This document shows, piece by piece, positions 24,528-31,383 of a DNA stretch of 41,510 nucleotides. How positions within the stretch are numbered: the stretch's first letter is position 1; each line of letters begins with the position of its first letter. The stretch is from Streptomyces roseochromogenus subsp. oscitans DS 12.976 (GTDB taxonomy: Bacteria; Actinomycetota; Actinomycetes; Streptomycetales; Streptomycetaceae): positions 2,545,067 through 2,586,576 of the forward strand of contig NZ_CM002285.1 in NCBI RefSeq assembly GCF_000497445.1. Direction: 5' to 3'. Both the position numbers and the translations under genes were made by a program. The notes beneath the pieces were generated by a model. The model did not search any database and was not told the origin of the DNA. It saw only the letters and a list, made by a program, of their open reading frames with translations.

Positions 24528-24636
24528 CCTCGGACGGCGGTACGCACCCGTTGCCGACCGGGGCAGGGGCGCGGCGAGCAGAGCAACCATGAGCAGGGCG
24601 AGGACGGATCTGGGACACCTCGCGTGCAGGGCGCAT
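24361..24636 (-). pseudogene. Damaged small gene opposing the PAP2 gene
   Basis: From ATG 24636 the minus strand encodes about 92 protein-like residues, including GCVPPSEVTKPPDCLTEK, TWSALRG, MAWPVNRDRCPDGEV and RKNFDAY, with four cysteines and good codon use. Two oddities suggest damage. First, residues 11-30 (RPRPAHGCSARRAPAP) are not protein-like, while the next frame across the same DNA reads VLALLMVALLAAPLPRSA, an ideal signal-peptide core. Second, no stop follows DAY: the next codon is TTA, rare in Streptomyces, and the frame runs on to 24067 antisense to the PAP2 gene, with a TAG one base out of frame. I do not recognise the family; it was probably a secreted protein. Confidence 0.55.
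24424..24453. repeat. Perfect 15-bp tandem duplication
   Basis: CATCAGACCACGCAG occurs twice in succession. It is a multiple of three and gives LRGLM twice in the minus-strand damaged gene and SDHAA-like repeats in the PAP2 tail. Confidence 0.9.
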
Positions 24637-24674
24637 CGGCGCCCGCGACCCCGGCAAGATCCGAAAAAGAGGCC

Positions 24675-25133
24675 CTAGCCACCCCCGTCCCCGCCCCCGG
24701 CCAGCCCCGCCGCCGCCTCGTGCATCGCCAGCTCCAGCAGCGCGGGATCGGTCAGCGTGCCCGAGCCGTCCGGTGGCACCAGCCAGCGCACGCCCTGGGT
24801 CGCCCGGCCTGGATACGGTACGACGATCCAGGTGCCGGGTCCCGCGGTACGGATGCCGGTGCCTACCCAGCGGGCCGCGGTGCCCGGCGGTACGAAGAAC
24901 CCGACCCGATTGTCGCCGAGGCCGACGAGTACCGGGCCGGGTTGGTCGAGGACCCGGGTGAGCACGTCCAGGGTCGGATGGCCGAGGTCGCCCGGCAGGA
25001 TCAGTACGTCCCAGGCCCTGCCGGCGGGCAGCAGCGCGACTCCCAGGGGGTTGCGCTCCCATTCCCAGCGGCAGGCGTCGGGATCCGGTGCGACGGATGC
25101 CAGCCACTCGACGGCCGTCTTCGCCCCAGTCAT
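24675..25133 (-). CDS. Small cytoplasmic protein of unknown function
   Basis: 152 residues, no signal peptide or membrane segment. Visible features: an N-terminal helix (TAVEWLASVAPDPDACRWEWE), then alternating strands with WDVLILPGDLGHPTLDVL, GDNRVGFFVPPGTAARW, GTWIVVPYPG and VRWLVPPDGSGTLTDP, and a Gly-rich tail. From memory, similar short proteins with VPPGTA and GTWIVVP segments are common in Streptomyces without assigned function; I cannot name a family. The Shine-Dalgarno GGGAGG is 7 bases before ATG 25133 but lies in the 3' arm of a long hairpin, which suggests controlled translation or readthrough from the upstream gene. A Crp-like palindrome lies about 100 bases upstream. Confidence 0.75.
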   Translation of the reverse strand: MTGAKTAVEWLASVAPDPDACRWEWERNPLGVALLPAGRAWDVLILPGDLGHPTLDVLTRVLDQPGPVLVGLGDNRVGFFVPPGTAARWVGTGIRTAGPGTWIVVPYPGRATQGVRWLVPPDGSGTLTDPALLELAMHEAAAGLAGGGDGGG

Positions 25134-25139
25134 CAGAAG

Positions 25140-25195
25140 GCCTCCCTTTCTCTCGCCCGACCGTGCGCGGTCGCGTCAGGGAGAGAGAGGGAGGC
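25140..25195 (-). promoter_or_regulatory. Hairpin that sequesters the Shine-Dalgarno of the 24675-25133 gene
   Basis: On the minus strand the arms GCCTCCCTCTCTCTC and GAGAGAAAGGGAGGC pair over 15 positions with one mismatch. The loop holds a second hairpin (CGACCG-CGCA-CGGTCG). The 3' arm contains GGGAGG, the only ribosome-binding site for the ATG 7 bases on. It is also placed to terminate the upstream His-rich gene. Confidence 0.65.
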
Positions 25196-25235
25196 TTTCC
25201 CGGGGGCATTACGCGGGTTCCGCGTTCCCCTTGCG

Positions 25236-25249
25236 GTGACCTAGGTCAC
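25236..25249. promoter_or_regulatory. 14-bp palindrome GTGACCTAGGTCAC, Crp-like
   Basis: Perfect palindrome in the gap between the His-rich gene stop (25271) and the 24675-25133 gene. The extended form GGTGACCTAGGTCACA resembles the GTG-N8-CAC core of Crp-type sites. Likely an operator for the downstream minus-strand gene. Confidence 0.5.
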
Positions 25250-25270
25250 ATTTCACTGGCCGACTGTCGA

Positions 25271-25558
25271 CTACCAGCTGTAGTCGTGGTCCCAGTCCCA
25301 GTAGTAGGACCAGCAGTGGTGGTAGTAGTCCCAGTAGTAGTGCTTGTGGTGGTGATCCCAGGAGTCATGGTCGTGGTGGTCATGGCGGGGAGCCATGGTC
25401 ACCGTGGACACCTGGTGCATCGGCGCCGCCGAGGCGGCCACGGCCGGGAGCATCACACCTCCGGCGACGGCTACGGCGGCCACCGCCGTAGCCAGGCCCA
25501 GGCGGCGCTTGGGACGGGACTCGTCCCGCTTACGGTTGACGCGGATGATGCGGTTCAT
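25271..25558 (-). CDS. Secreted small His/Asp/Tyr/Trp-rich peptide
   Basis: 95 residues. Sec signal with a strongly basic start (RVNRKRDESRPKRR), a hydrophobic core (LATAVAAVAVAGGVMLPAVA) and probable cleavage after AASA near residue 44. The mature peptide of about 51 residues has 12 His, 8 Asp, 7 Tyr, 6 Trp and one Cys. Its last 37 residues are almost wholly His, Asp, Tyr and Trp (for example DHDSWDHHHKHYYWDYYHH). Such a sequence suggests binding of a transition metal outside the cell, or redox or dye chemistry by Tyr/Trp, but no function is established. Good AGGAG site before ATG 25558. It is preceded, 175 bases upstream, by the end of the amine operon and may be transcribed from its own promoter. 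Confidence 0.85.
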   Translation of the reverse strand: MNRIIRVNRKRDESRPKRRLGLATAVAAVAVAGGVMLPAVAASAAPMHQVSTVTMAPRHDHHDHDSWDHHHKHYYWDYYHHCWSYYWDWDHDYSW

Positions 25559-25733
25559 GATCTTCTCCTGCTGATCCGGTGTGGAAGTCGGTGCCTCCCG
25601 GTGAGGTCCGTGCTTCCAGTACGCCGGAATGCGGGAGCGGGGTCATGCTCCGGAAATTCGTGGCTTGACGCGGCCATAAGGGCCGGGTAAAAGCCGCAAA
25701 AGGCCGCACAGGCCACAGAATCCGTCAAAGGGA

Positions 25734-27164
25734 TCAGCTGTCGAAGCCCAGCCCCAGCCGGTCCATCGTCCGCAGCCACAGGTTGCGGCGGCCGCCGTGC
25801 GCGTCCGCGCGGGCCAGGGACCACTTGGTGAGGGCGATCCCGGTCCAGGCGAACGGCTCGGGCGGGAACGGCAACGGCTTCTTGCGGACCATCTCCAGCT
25901 CCGTCCGCTCGGTGCGCTCCCCGTCCAGCAGGTCGAGCATCACGTCCGCGCCGAAGCGGGTCGCGCCCACGCCGAGGCCGGTGTAGCCGGCCGCGTACGC
26001 GACCCTCCCCCGGTGCGCCGTGCCGAAGAACGCCGAGAAGCGCGAGCAGGTGTCGATCGCGCCGCCCCAGGCGTGCGTGAAGCGGATGCCCTCCAGCTGC
26101 GGGAAGCAGGTGAAGAAGTGGCCGGCGAGCTTGGCGTACGTCTCCGGACGGTCGTCGTACTCGGCGCGCACCCGGCCGCCGTAGTGGTGGATCGCGTCGT
26201 AGCCGCCCCACAGGATCCGGTTGTCGGCGGACAGCCGGAAGTAGTGGAACTGGTTGGCCGAGTCGCCGAGCCCCTGGCGGTTCTTCCAGCCGATGTCCGA
26301 CAGCTGCTCGGCGGTCAGCGGCTCCGTCATCAGCGCGTAGTCGTAGACCGGGACGGTGTAGGAGCGCACGCGCCGCAGCAGGTTCGGGAAGATGTTCGTG
26401 CCGAGCGCGACCCTGCGGGCGCGGACCGCGCCGTACGGCGTGCTGACGGCCATGCCGGCGCCGTACTGCTTCAGGGTGAGCGCGGGCGTGTGCTCGTACA
26501 CCCGCACGCCCAGCTTGACGCAGGCCTGCTTCAGGCCCCAGGCGAGCTTGGCCGGGTGCAGCATGGCCACGCCGCGGCGGTCCCACAGGCCCGCCTCGAA
26601 CGTCGGCGAGTTCACCTGCTCGCGCACCGCGTCGGCGTCCAGGAACTCGATGCCGTCCGCGAGCCCCTTCTCCTCCAACTCCCGGTGCCAGTCGCGCAGT
26701 TCCCAGGCCTGGTAGGTCTCGGTGGCGACGTCGATCTCGCCGGTGCGCTCGAAGTCGCAGTCGATGCCGTGCCGGACGACCGCGGCCTCGATCTCGTCGA
26801 GGTTGCGCCGGCCCAGCTCCTCCAGCCGGTGGATCTCGCCGGGCCAGCGGGTCAGCCCGTTGGGCAGGCCGTGGGTGAGGGAGGCGGCGCAGAAGCCGCC
26901 ATTGCGGCCGGAGGCGGCCCAGCCCACCTCGCGGCCTTCCAGCAGCACCACCTCGCGCCGCGGGTCGCGCTCCTTGGCGTTGAGCGCGGTCCACAGCCCG
27001 CTGTAGCCGCCGCCGACGACCAGCAGATCGCAGGTGTCGGTGCCGGTGAGGGCGGGCTCGGCGGATGGCTTGCCGGGGTCTTCCAGCCAGTACGGGACCG
27101 GCTGGGCTTCGGAGAGAGAGGCGATCCAGTTGTCTTTGCCACGACTCATGGCGCTTGGGGCCAT
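25734..27164 (-). CDS. FAD-dependent amine oxidase, gamma-glutamylputrescine oxidase (PuuB/DadA) type
   Basis: 476 residues. FAD-binding Rossmann start DLLVVGGGYSGLWTALNA near residues 46-63, with EGREVGWAASGRNGGF (DAO-family flavin loop) near 75-92 and a second FAD contact near the C-terminus (YAAGYTGLGVGATRFGADV). It belongs to the DAO superfamily, members of which oxidise a primary or secondary amine to an imine or aldehyde with reduction of oxygen. As the last gene of an operon with PotABCD and an aldehyde dehydrogenase, it most likely oxidises putrescine or gamma-glutamylputrescine. ATG 27164 has GGGAG 10 bases upstream; 35 bases separate it from potC. Confidence 0.88.
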   Translation of the reverse strand: MAPSAMSRGKDNWIASLSEAQPVPYWLEDPGKPSAEPALTGTDTCDLLVVGGGYSGLWTALNAKERDPRREVVLLEGREVGWAASGRNGGFCAASLTHGLPNGLTRWPGEIHRLEELGRRNLDEIEAAVVRHGIDCDFERTGEIDVATETYQAWELRDWHRELEEKGLADGIEFLDADAVREQVNSPTFEAGLWDRRGVAMLHPAKLAWGLKQACVKLGVRVYEHTPALTLKQYGAGMAVSTPYGAVRARRVALGTNIFPNLLRRVRSYTVPVYDYALMTEPLTAEQLSDIGWKNRQGLGDSANQFHYFRLSADNRILWGGYDAIHHYGGRVRAEYDDRPETYAKLAGHFFTCFPQLEGIRFTHAWGGAIDTCSRFSAFFGTAHRGRVAYAAGYTGLGVGATRFGADVMLDLLDGERTERTELEMVRKKPLPFPPEPFAWTGIALTKWSLARADAHGGRRNLWLRTMDRLGLGFDS

Positions 27165-27199
27165 GATTTCAACTCCCTACGAGGACTTTCTTGAAAGGC

Positions 27200-28000
27200 T
27201 TATGCCTTTTGGTTGTTACGGCGGTTGTTGATGATCATCGAGATCAGGACGAACAGTACGGCGACCAGGAACATGGCCGTACCGATGACATTGATCTGAA
27301 CGGGTGTTCCGCGCTGCGCCGAACCCCACACGAACATGGGGAAGGTGACGGTCGAGCCCGCGTTGAAATTGGTGATGATGAAATCGTCGAAGGAGAGCGC
27401 GAAGGACAGCAGCGCGCCCGCGGCGATTCCGGGTGCCGCGATCGGCAGGGTGACCCGCAGGAAGGTCTGCACCGGACCGGCGTACAGGTCCCGGGCGGCC
27501 TCTTCCAGGCGCGGGTCCATCGACATCACACGCGCCTTGACCGCGGTGACGACGAAGCTGAGGCAGAACATGATGTGCGCGATGAGGATCGTGTAGAAGC
27601 CCAGCTGAGCGCCCATGTTGAGGAACAGGGTGAGCAGCGAGGCGGCCATGACGACCTCGGGCATCGCCATCGGCAGGAAGATCAGCGAGTTGACGGCGCC
27701 GCGGGCACGGAAGCGGTAGCGGACCAGCGCGAAGGCGATCATCGTGCCGAGGACCGTGGCGCCGATCGTCGCCCAGATCGCGATCTGGAGGCTGATGGAC
27801 AGCGAGCCGCACATGTCGGCGACGCCGCACGGCTGCTTCCAGGCGTCCAGCGAGAACTGCTGCCACTCGTAATTGAAGCGCCCCTTCGGCTTGTTGAAGG
27901 AGAACACGGTGACGATGACGTTCGGCAGCAGGAGATAGGCGAGCGTCAAAAGCCCGAAGATGACGACGAGATGGCGCTTGAGCCAGTTGACGAAGGGCAT
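27200..28000 (-). CDS. potC: Polyamine ABC transporter permease, PotC type
   Basis: 266 residues, six or so transmembrane helices. The EAA loop that docks to the ATPase is EEAARDLYAGPVQTFLRVTLP near residues 165-185. It forms the channel with PotB to bring spermidine or putrescine across the membrane. ATG 28000 follows the potB stop codon TAA directly with no gap, so the two are translationally linked. Confidence 0.92.
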   Translation of the reverse strand: MPFVNWLKRHLVVIFGLLTLAYLLLPNVIVTVFSFNKPKGRFNYEWQQFSLDAWKQPCGVADMCGSLSISLQIAIWATIGATVLGTMIAFALVRYRFRARGAVNSLIFLPMAMPEVVMAASLLTLFLNMGAQLGFYTILIAHIMFCLSFVVTAVKARVMSMDPRLEEAARDLYAGPVQTFLRVTLPIAAPGIAAGALLSFALSFDDFIITNFNAGSTVTFPMFVWGSAQRGTPVQINVIGTAMFLVAVLFVLISMIINNRRNNQKA

Positions 28001-28930
28001 TTAGACCAGATCCTCCGTCCCGGACCGGCGGATGTAGATCGTGACCATGGCCAGGATGGCGGCCATGAGGATGAACGACAGGGCCGCGGCCGTGGGGTAG
28101 TCGAGAATGCGCAGGAACTGCGTCTGGATGACGTTGCCGATCATGCGGGTGTCGGTGGAGCCGAGGAGTTCGGAGTTGACGTAGTCGCCGGCCGCCGGGA
28201 TGAAGGTCAGCAGCGTGCCGGAGACCACGCCCGGCATGGACAGCGGGAAGGTGACCTTGCGGAAGGTGGTCCAGGGCTTGGCATACAGGTCGCCGGCCGC
28301 CTCGTGCAGCCGTCCGTCGATCCGCTCCAGCGAGGTGTACAGCGGCAGGATCATGAACGGCAGGAAGTTGTACGTCAGTCCGCACACCACCGCCAGCGGT
28401 GTGGCGAGGACGCGGTCGCCGGCCGTCCAGCCGAGCCAGTTGGTGAGGTCCAGGACGTGCAGCGAGTTCAGGGCGTGCACGACCGGGCCGTTGTCGGCGA
28501 GGATCGTCTTCCAGGCCAGGGTGCGGATCAGGAAGCTGGTGAAGAACGGCGCGATCACCAGGATCATGATCAGGTTCCGCCAGCGGCCCGCGCGGAAGGC
28601 GATGAGGTAGGCCAGCGGATAGCCGAGCAGCAGGCACAGGACGGTCGCGGCGGCGGCGTAGAAGACGGACCGCAGGAACTGCGGCCAGTACTCGGACAGC
28701 GCGTCCCAGTACGTCGCGAAGTGCCAGGTGACCTTGTAGCCCTCCTCCAGGGAGCCCTGCTGCACGGAGGTGGAGGCCTGGTAGATCATCGGCAGCGCGA
28801 AGAAGATGATCAGCCAGAGGATGCCGGGGAGCAGCAGCCAGTACGGCGTCCAACGGCCGCGCCCCCGCGGGGGCTTCTTCTCCGGTGCGGTGGGCGCGAG
28901 AGGCGGGGGTGCCTCGGTGAGCGTCGACAT
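28001..28930 (-). CDS. potB: Polyamine ABC transporter permease, PotB type
   Basis: 309 residues. A Pro-rich cytoplasmic N-terminus (PPPLAPTAPEKKPPRGRGR) precedes six transmembrane helices beginning WLLLPGILWLIIFFALPMIY. EAA loop: HEAAGDLYAKPWTTFRKVTFP near residues 215-235. The ATG at 28930 overlaps the potA stop by one base (TGATG). Partner of PotC; together they form the membrane pore of the importer. Confidence 0.92.
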   Translation of the reverse strand: MSTLTEAPPPLAPTAPEKKPPRGRGRWTPYWLLLPGILWLIIFFALPMIYQASTSVQQGSLEEGYKVTWHFATYWDALSEYWPQFLRSVFYAAAATVLCLLLGYPLAYLIAFRAGRWRNLIMILVIAPFFTSFLIRTLAWKTILADNGPVVHALNSLHVLDLTNWLGWTAGDRVLATPLAVVCGLTYNFLPFMILPLYTSLERIDGRLHEAAGDLYAKPWTTFRKVTFPLSMPGVVSGTLLTFIPAAGDYVNSELLGSTDTRMIGNVIQTQFLRILDYPTAAALSFILMAAILAMVTIYIRRSGTEDLV

Positions 28931-30078
28931 CAGGCGGCCGCCTCTTCCTCGGTGCCCGCATCGATATCCTGGGCGGCGTCGAAGCCGAACGTGTGCGCCG
29001 GGCTCCAGTGCAGGACGACGTCGGCGCCGGGCACCAGCCGGCCGTCGCGTTCGACGTTCTGCACGTACACCGAGAGTTCGTCGCAGACCGGGCTGTCGAT
29101 CACGTACTGCGTGGAGACGCCGATGAAACTGGCGTCGGCGATCTTGCCGGTGAGGCGGTTGCGGCCCTCGGGGATCTCGCCCGCGTCGTCGGCGTGGGTG
29201 AGGGAGATCTTCTCGGGGCGGATGCCGACCAGCACCTTCCCGCCGGCCTTCGCGGGCGCCGAACATCGCGACTGGGGCAGCACGAGCTTGCCGCCGCCGG
29301 CCTTGAGGACGATGTCGTCGCCGTTCTTCGTGTCCACCTCGGCCTCGATGAGGTTGGAGGTGCCGAGGAAGTTCGCGACGAAGGTCGTGTTCGGGTTCTC
29401 GTACAGATCGGTCGGCGAGCCGAGCTGTTCGACACGGCCCGCGTTCATCACGGCGACCGTGTCGGCCATGGTCATGGCCTCCTCCTGATCGTGCGTGACG
29501 TGTACGAAGGTGATGCCGACCTCGGTCTGGATGCGCTTGAGCTCCAGCTGCATCTGGCGGCGGAGCTTGAGGTCGAGGGCGCCGAGCGGCTCGTCGAGCA
29601 GGAGCACCTTCGGGTGGTTGATGAGGGCGCGGGCCACCGCCACTCGCTGCTGCTGGCCGCCCGACAGCTGATGCGGCTTCTTGCGCGCCTGCTCGCCGAG
29701 CTGGACCAGCTCCAGCATGTCCTCGACCTGCTTCTTCACGCTCTTGATGCCGCGCCGGCGCAGGCCGAAGGCGACGTTCTCGAAGATGTCGAGGTGCGGG
29801 AAGAGGGCGTAGGACTGGAAGACCGTGTTCACGGGCCGCTTGTACGGCGGCAGGTGGGTCACTTCCTGGTCGCCGAGGTGGACGGCGCCCGACGTGGGCT
29901 CCTCCAGGCCGGCGATCATGCGCAGGGTGGTGGTCTTGCCGCAGCCGGAGGCGCCGAGCAGGGCGAAGAAGGAGCCCTGCGGCACGGTCAGGTCCAGCGG
30001 GTGTACGGCGGTGAAGGCGCCGTAGGTCTTGGAGATACCGGAGAGGCGGACGTCGCCGCTGTTGTCTGGTGTCGTCAT
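28930..30078 (-). CDS. potA: Polyamine ABC transporter ATPase, PotA type
   Basis: 382 residues. Walker [11 protein letters not shown] near 46-55, Q-loop [11 protein letters not shown], signature [15 protein letters not shown] near 146, Walker [13 protein letters not shown], and H-loop [10 protein letters not shown]. The C-terminal third is a TOBE regulatory domain (about 250-375). It drives import through PotBC. The start ATG 30078 (MTTPDN) is chosen because AGGGG lies 13 bases upstream; GTG 30090 would overlap the potD stop (GTGA) and is a real alternative adding four residues. Confidence 0.94.
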   Translation of the reverse strand: MTTPDNSGDVRLSGISKTYGAFTAVHPLDLTVPQGSFFALLGASGCGKTTTLRMIAGLEEPTSGAVHLGDQEVTHLPPYKRPVNTVFQSYALFPHLDIFENVAFGLRRRGIKSVKKQVEDMLELVQLGEQARKKPHQLSGGQQQRVAVARALINHPKVLLLDEPLGALDLKLRRQMQLELKRIQTEVGITFVHVTHDQEEAMTMADTVAVMNAGRVEQLGSPTDLYENPNTTFVANFLGTSNLIEAEVDTKNGDDIVLKAGGGKLVLPQSRCSAPAKAGGKVLVGIRPEKISLTHADDAGEIPEGRNRLTGKIADASFIGVSTQYVIDSPVCDELSVYVQNVERDGRLVPGADVVLHWSPAHTFGFDAAQDIDAGTEEEAAA

Positions 30079-30086
30079 CGTCGTCG

Positions 30087-31334
30087 TCACGCCCCTGTGA
30101 GCTTCGAGAACTTCTGCTGATAGGCCGTCTCTTCCTTCTGCGTCAGCGCGCGGAAGGCATGGGACTTCGCCTGCATGGCCTTGTCGGGAATGATCAGCGG
30201 GTTGCTCGCCGCCGATTTGTCGATCTTCGCAAGATAGGGCTGCACTCCCGCGACGGGGCTCACGTAGTTGATGTACGCGGCCAGCTCGGCGGCCGGCTGG
30301 GGCTCGTAGAAGTAGTCGATGAGCCGCTCGGCGTTCGTCTTGTGGCGCGCCCTGTTGGGGATCAGCATGTTGTCGGTCGAGGTCATGTAGCCGCTGTCGG
30401 GGATGACATAACCGACGTCCGGGTTGTCCGCCTGGAGCTGGACGATGTCGCCGCCCCACGCTATGCACGCGGCGAAGTCGCCCTTGGTGAGGTCCGAGGT
30501 GTAGTCGTTGCCGGTGAAGCGGCGGATCTGGCCCTTGTCGACGGCCTTCTGCAGGCGGGCGATCACCGCGTCGAAGTCGTCGCCGGTGAACTTCGCCGGG
30601 TCCTTGCCCATGTCGAGCATGGTCATGCCGATGCTGTCGCGCATTTCGGTCAGGAAGCCGACGCGGCCCTTGAGCTTGGGGTTGTCCAGCAGGTCGGAGA
30701 CCGACTTCACCTCGATGCCGTTCAGGGCCTTCTTGTTGAACGCGATGATGGTCGACACGCCCTGCCAGGGGTACGAGTAGGCGCGGCCCGGGTCCCAGTC
30801 GGGGTCGCGGAACTGGTCCGACAGGTTGGCGAAGGCGTGCGGCAGGTTGGACGCGTCCAGTTTCTGGACGTACCCCAGCCGGATCATGCGGGCGGCCAGC
30901 CAGTCGGTGAGGACGATGAGGTCACGGCCGGTGTCCTGGCCGGCGGCGAGCTGCGGCTGGATCTTGCCGAAGAACTCGTCGTTGTCGTTGATGTCCTCGG
31001 TGTACTTGACCTGGATGCCGGTCTGCCGGGCGAACCCGTCGAGCGTGGGGTGGCGCTTGGTCTTGTCGTCCACGTCGATGTACTCCGGCCAGTTGGAGAA
31101 GTTGACGACCTTCTCCGTGGCCGAGTGGTCGTCGGCGGAGACCCCGCCCTGCGACTTGTTCGCCGCGGGGATCCCGCAGGCGCTCAGCGCCCCTAGGCCG
31201 CCGACCGCCAGCGCGCCGCCCGCGGAGGCGCGCAGCAGCGAGCGGCGGGTCATGGCGGCCCGGCCGTTGCGGAGGCTGCGCCGTACGGCGGCGGCTTCGA
31301 CCGGCGTCAGGCGGTCGGGCTCGTACTGCTCCAT
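30087..31334 (-). CDS. potD: Polyamine-binding lipoprotein, PotD type, with Tat motif
   Basis: 415 residues, the extracytoplasmic substrate-binding component. The N-terminus has an unusual 27-residue leader before the twin-arginine segment MTRRSLLRASAGG (Arg30-Arg31), a hydrophobic stretch, and then a lipobox LSAC with Cys53, so it looks like a Tat-exported lipoprotein. The mature part shows the spermidine/putrescine-binding pattern: VNFSNWPEYID, YTEDINDNDEFF, WQGVSTIIAFNKKAL, and a late DNMLIPNRARHK. It delivers amines to PotBC. 49 bases separate it from the aldehyde dehydrogenase upstream in the operon. Confidence 0.92.
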   Translation of the reverse strand: MEQYEPDRLTPVEAAAVRRSLRNGRAAMTRRSLLRASAGGALAVGGLGALSACGIPAANKSQGGVSADDHSATEKVVNFSNWPEYIDVDDKTKRHPTLDGFARQTGIQVKYTEDINDNDEFFGKIQPQLAAGQDTGRDLIVLTDWLAARMIRLGYVQKLDASNLPHAFANLSDQFRDPDWDPGRAYSYPWQGVSTIIAFNKKALNGIEVKSVSDLLDNPKLKGRVGFLTEMRDSIGMTMLDMGKDPAKFTGDDFDAVIARLQKAVDKGQIRRFTGNDYTSDLTKGDFAACIAWGGDIVQLQADNPDVGYVIPDSGYMTSTDNMLIPNRARHKTNAERLIDYFYEPQPAAELAAYINYVSPVAGVQPYLAKIDKSAASNPLIIPDKAMQAKSHAFRALTQKEETAYQQKFSKLTGA

Positions 31335-31383
31335 GCGCGTGGTGCCCTTTCGGGAGGGGTGGGCCTGGTCAGGGCCCGGTCGG

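Noticed and set aside
27191..29488. 765-codon plus-strand open frame across potC, potB and potA
   Set aside because: Antisense shadow; the minus strand has clear ABC transporter motifs in all three genes.
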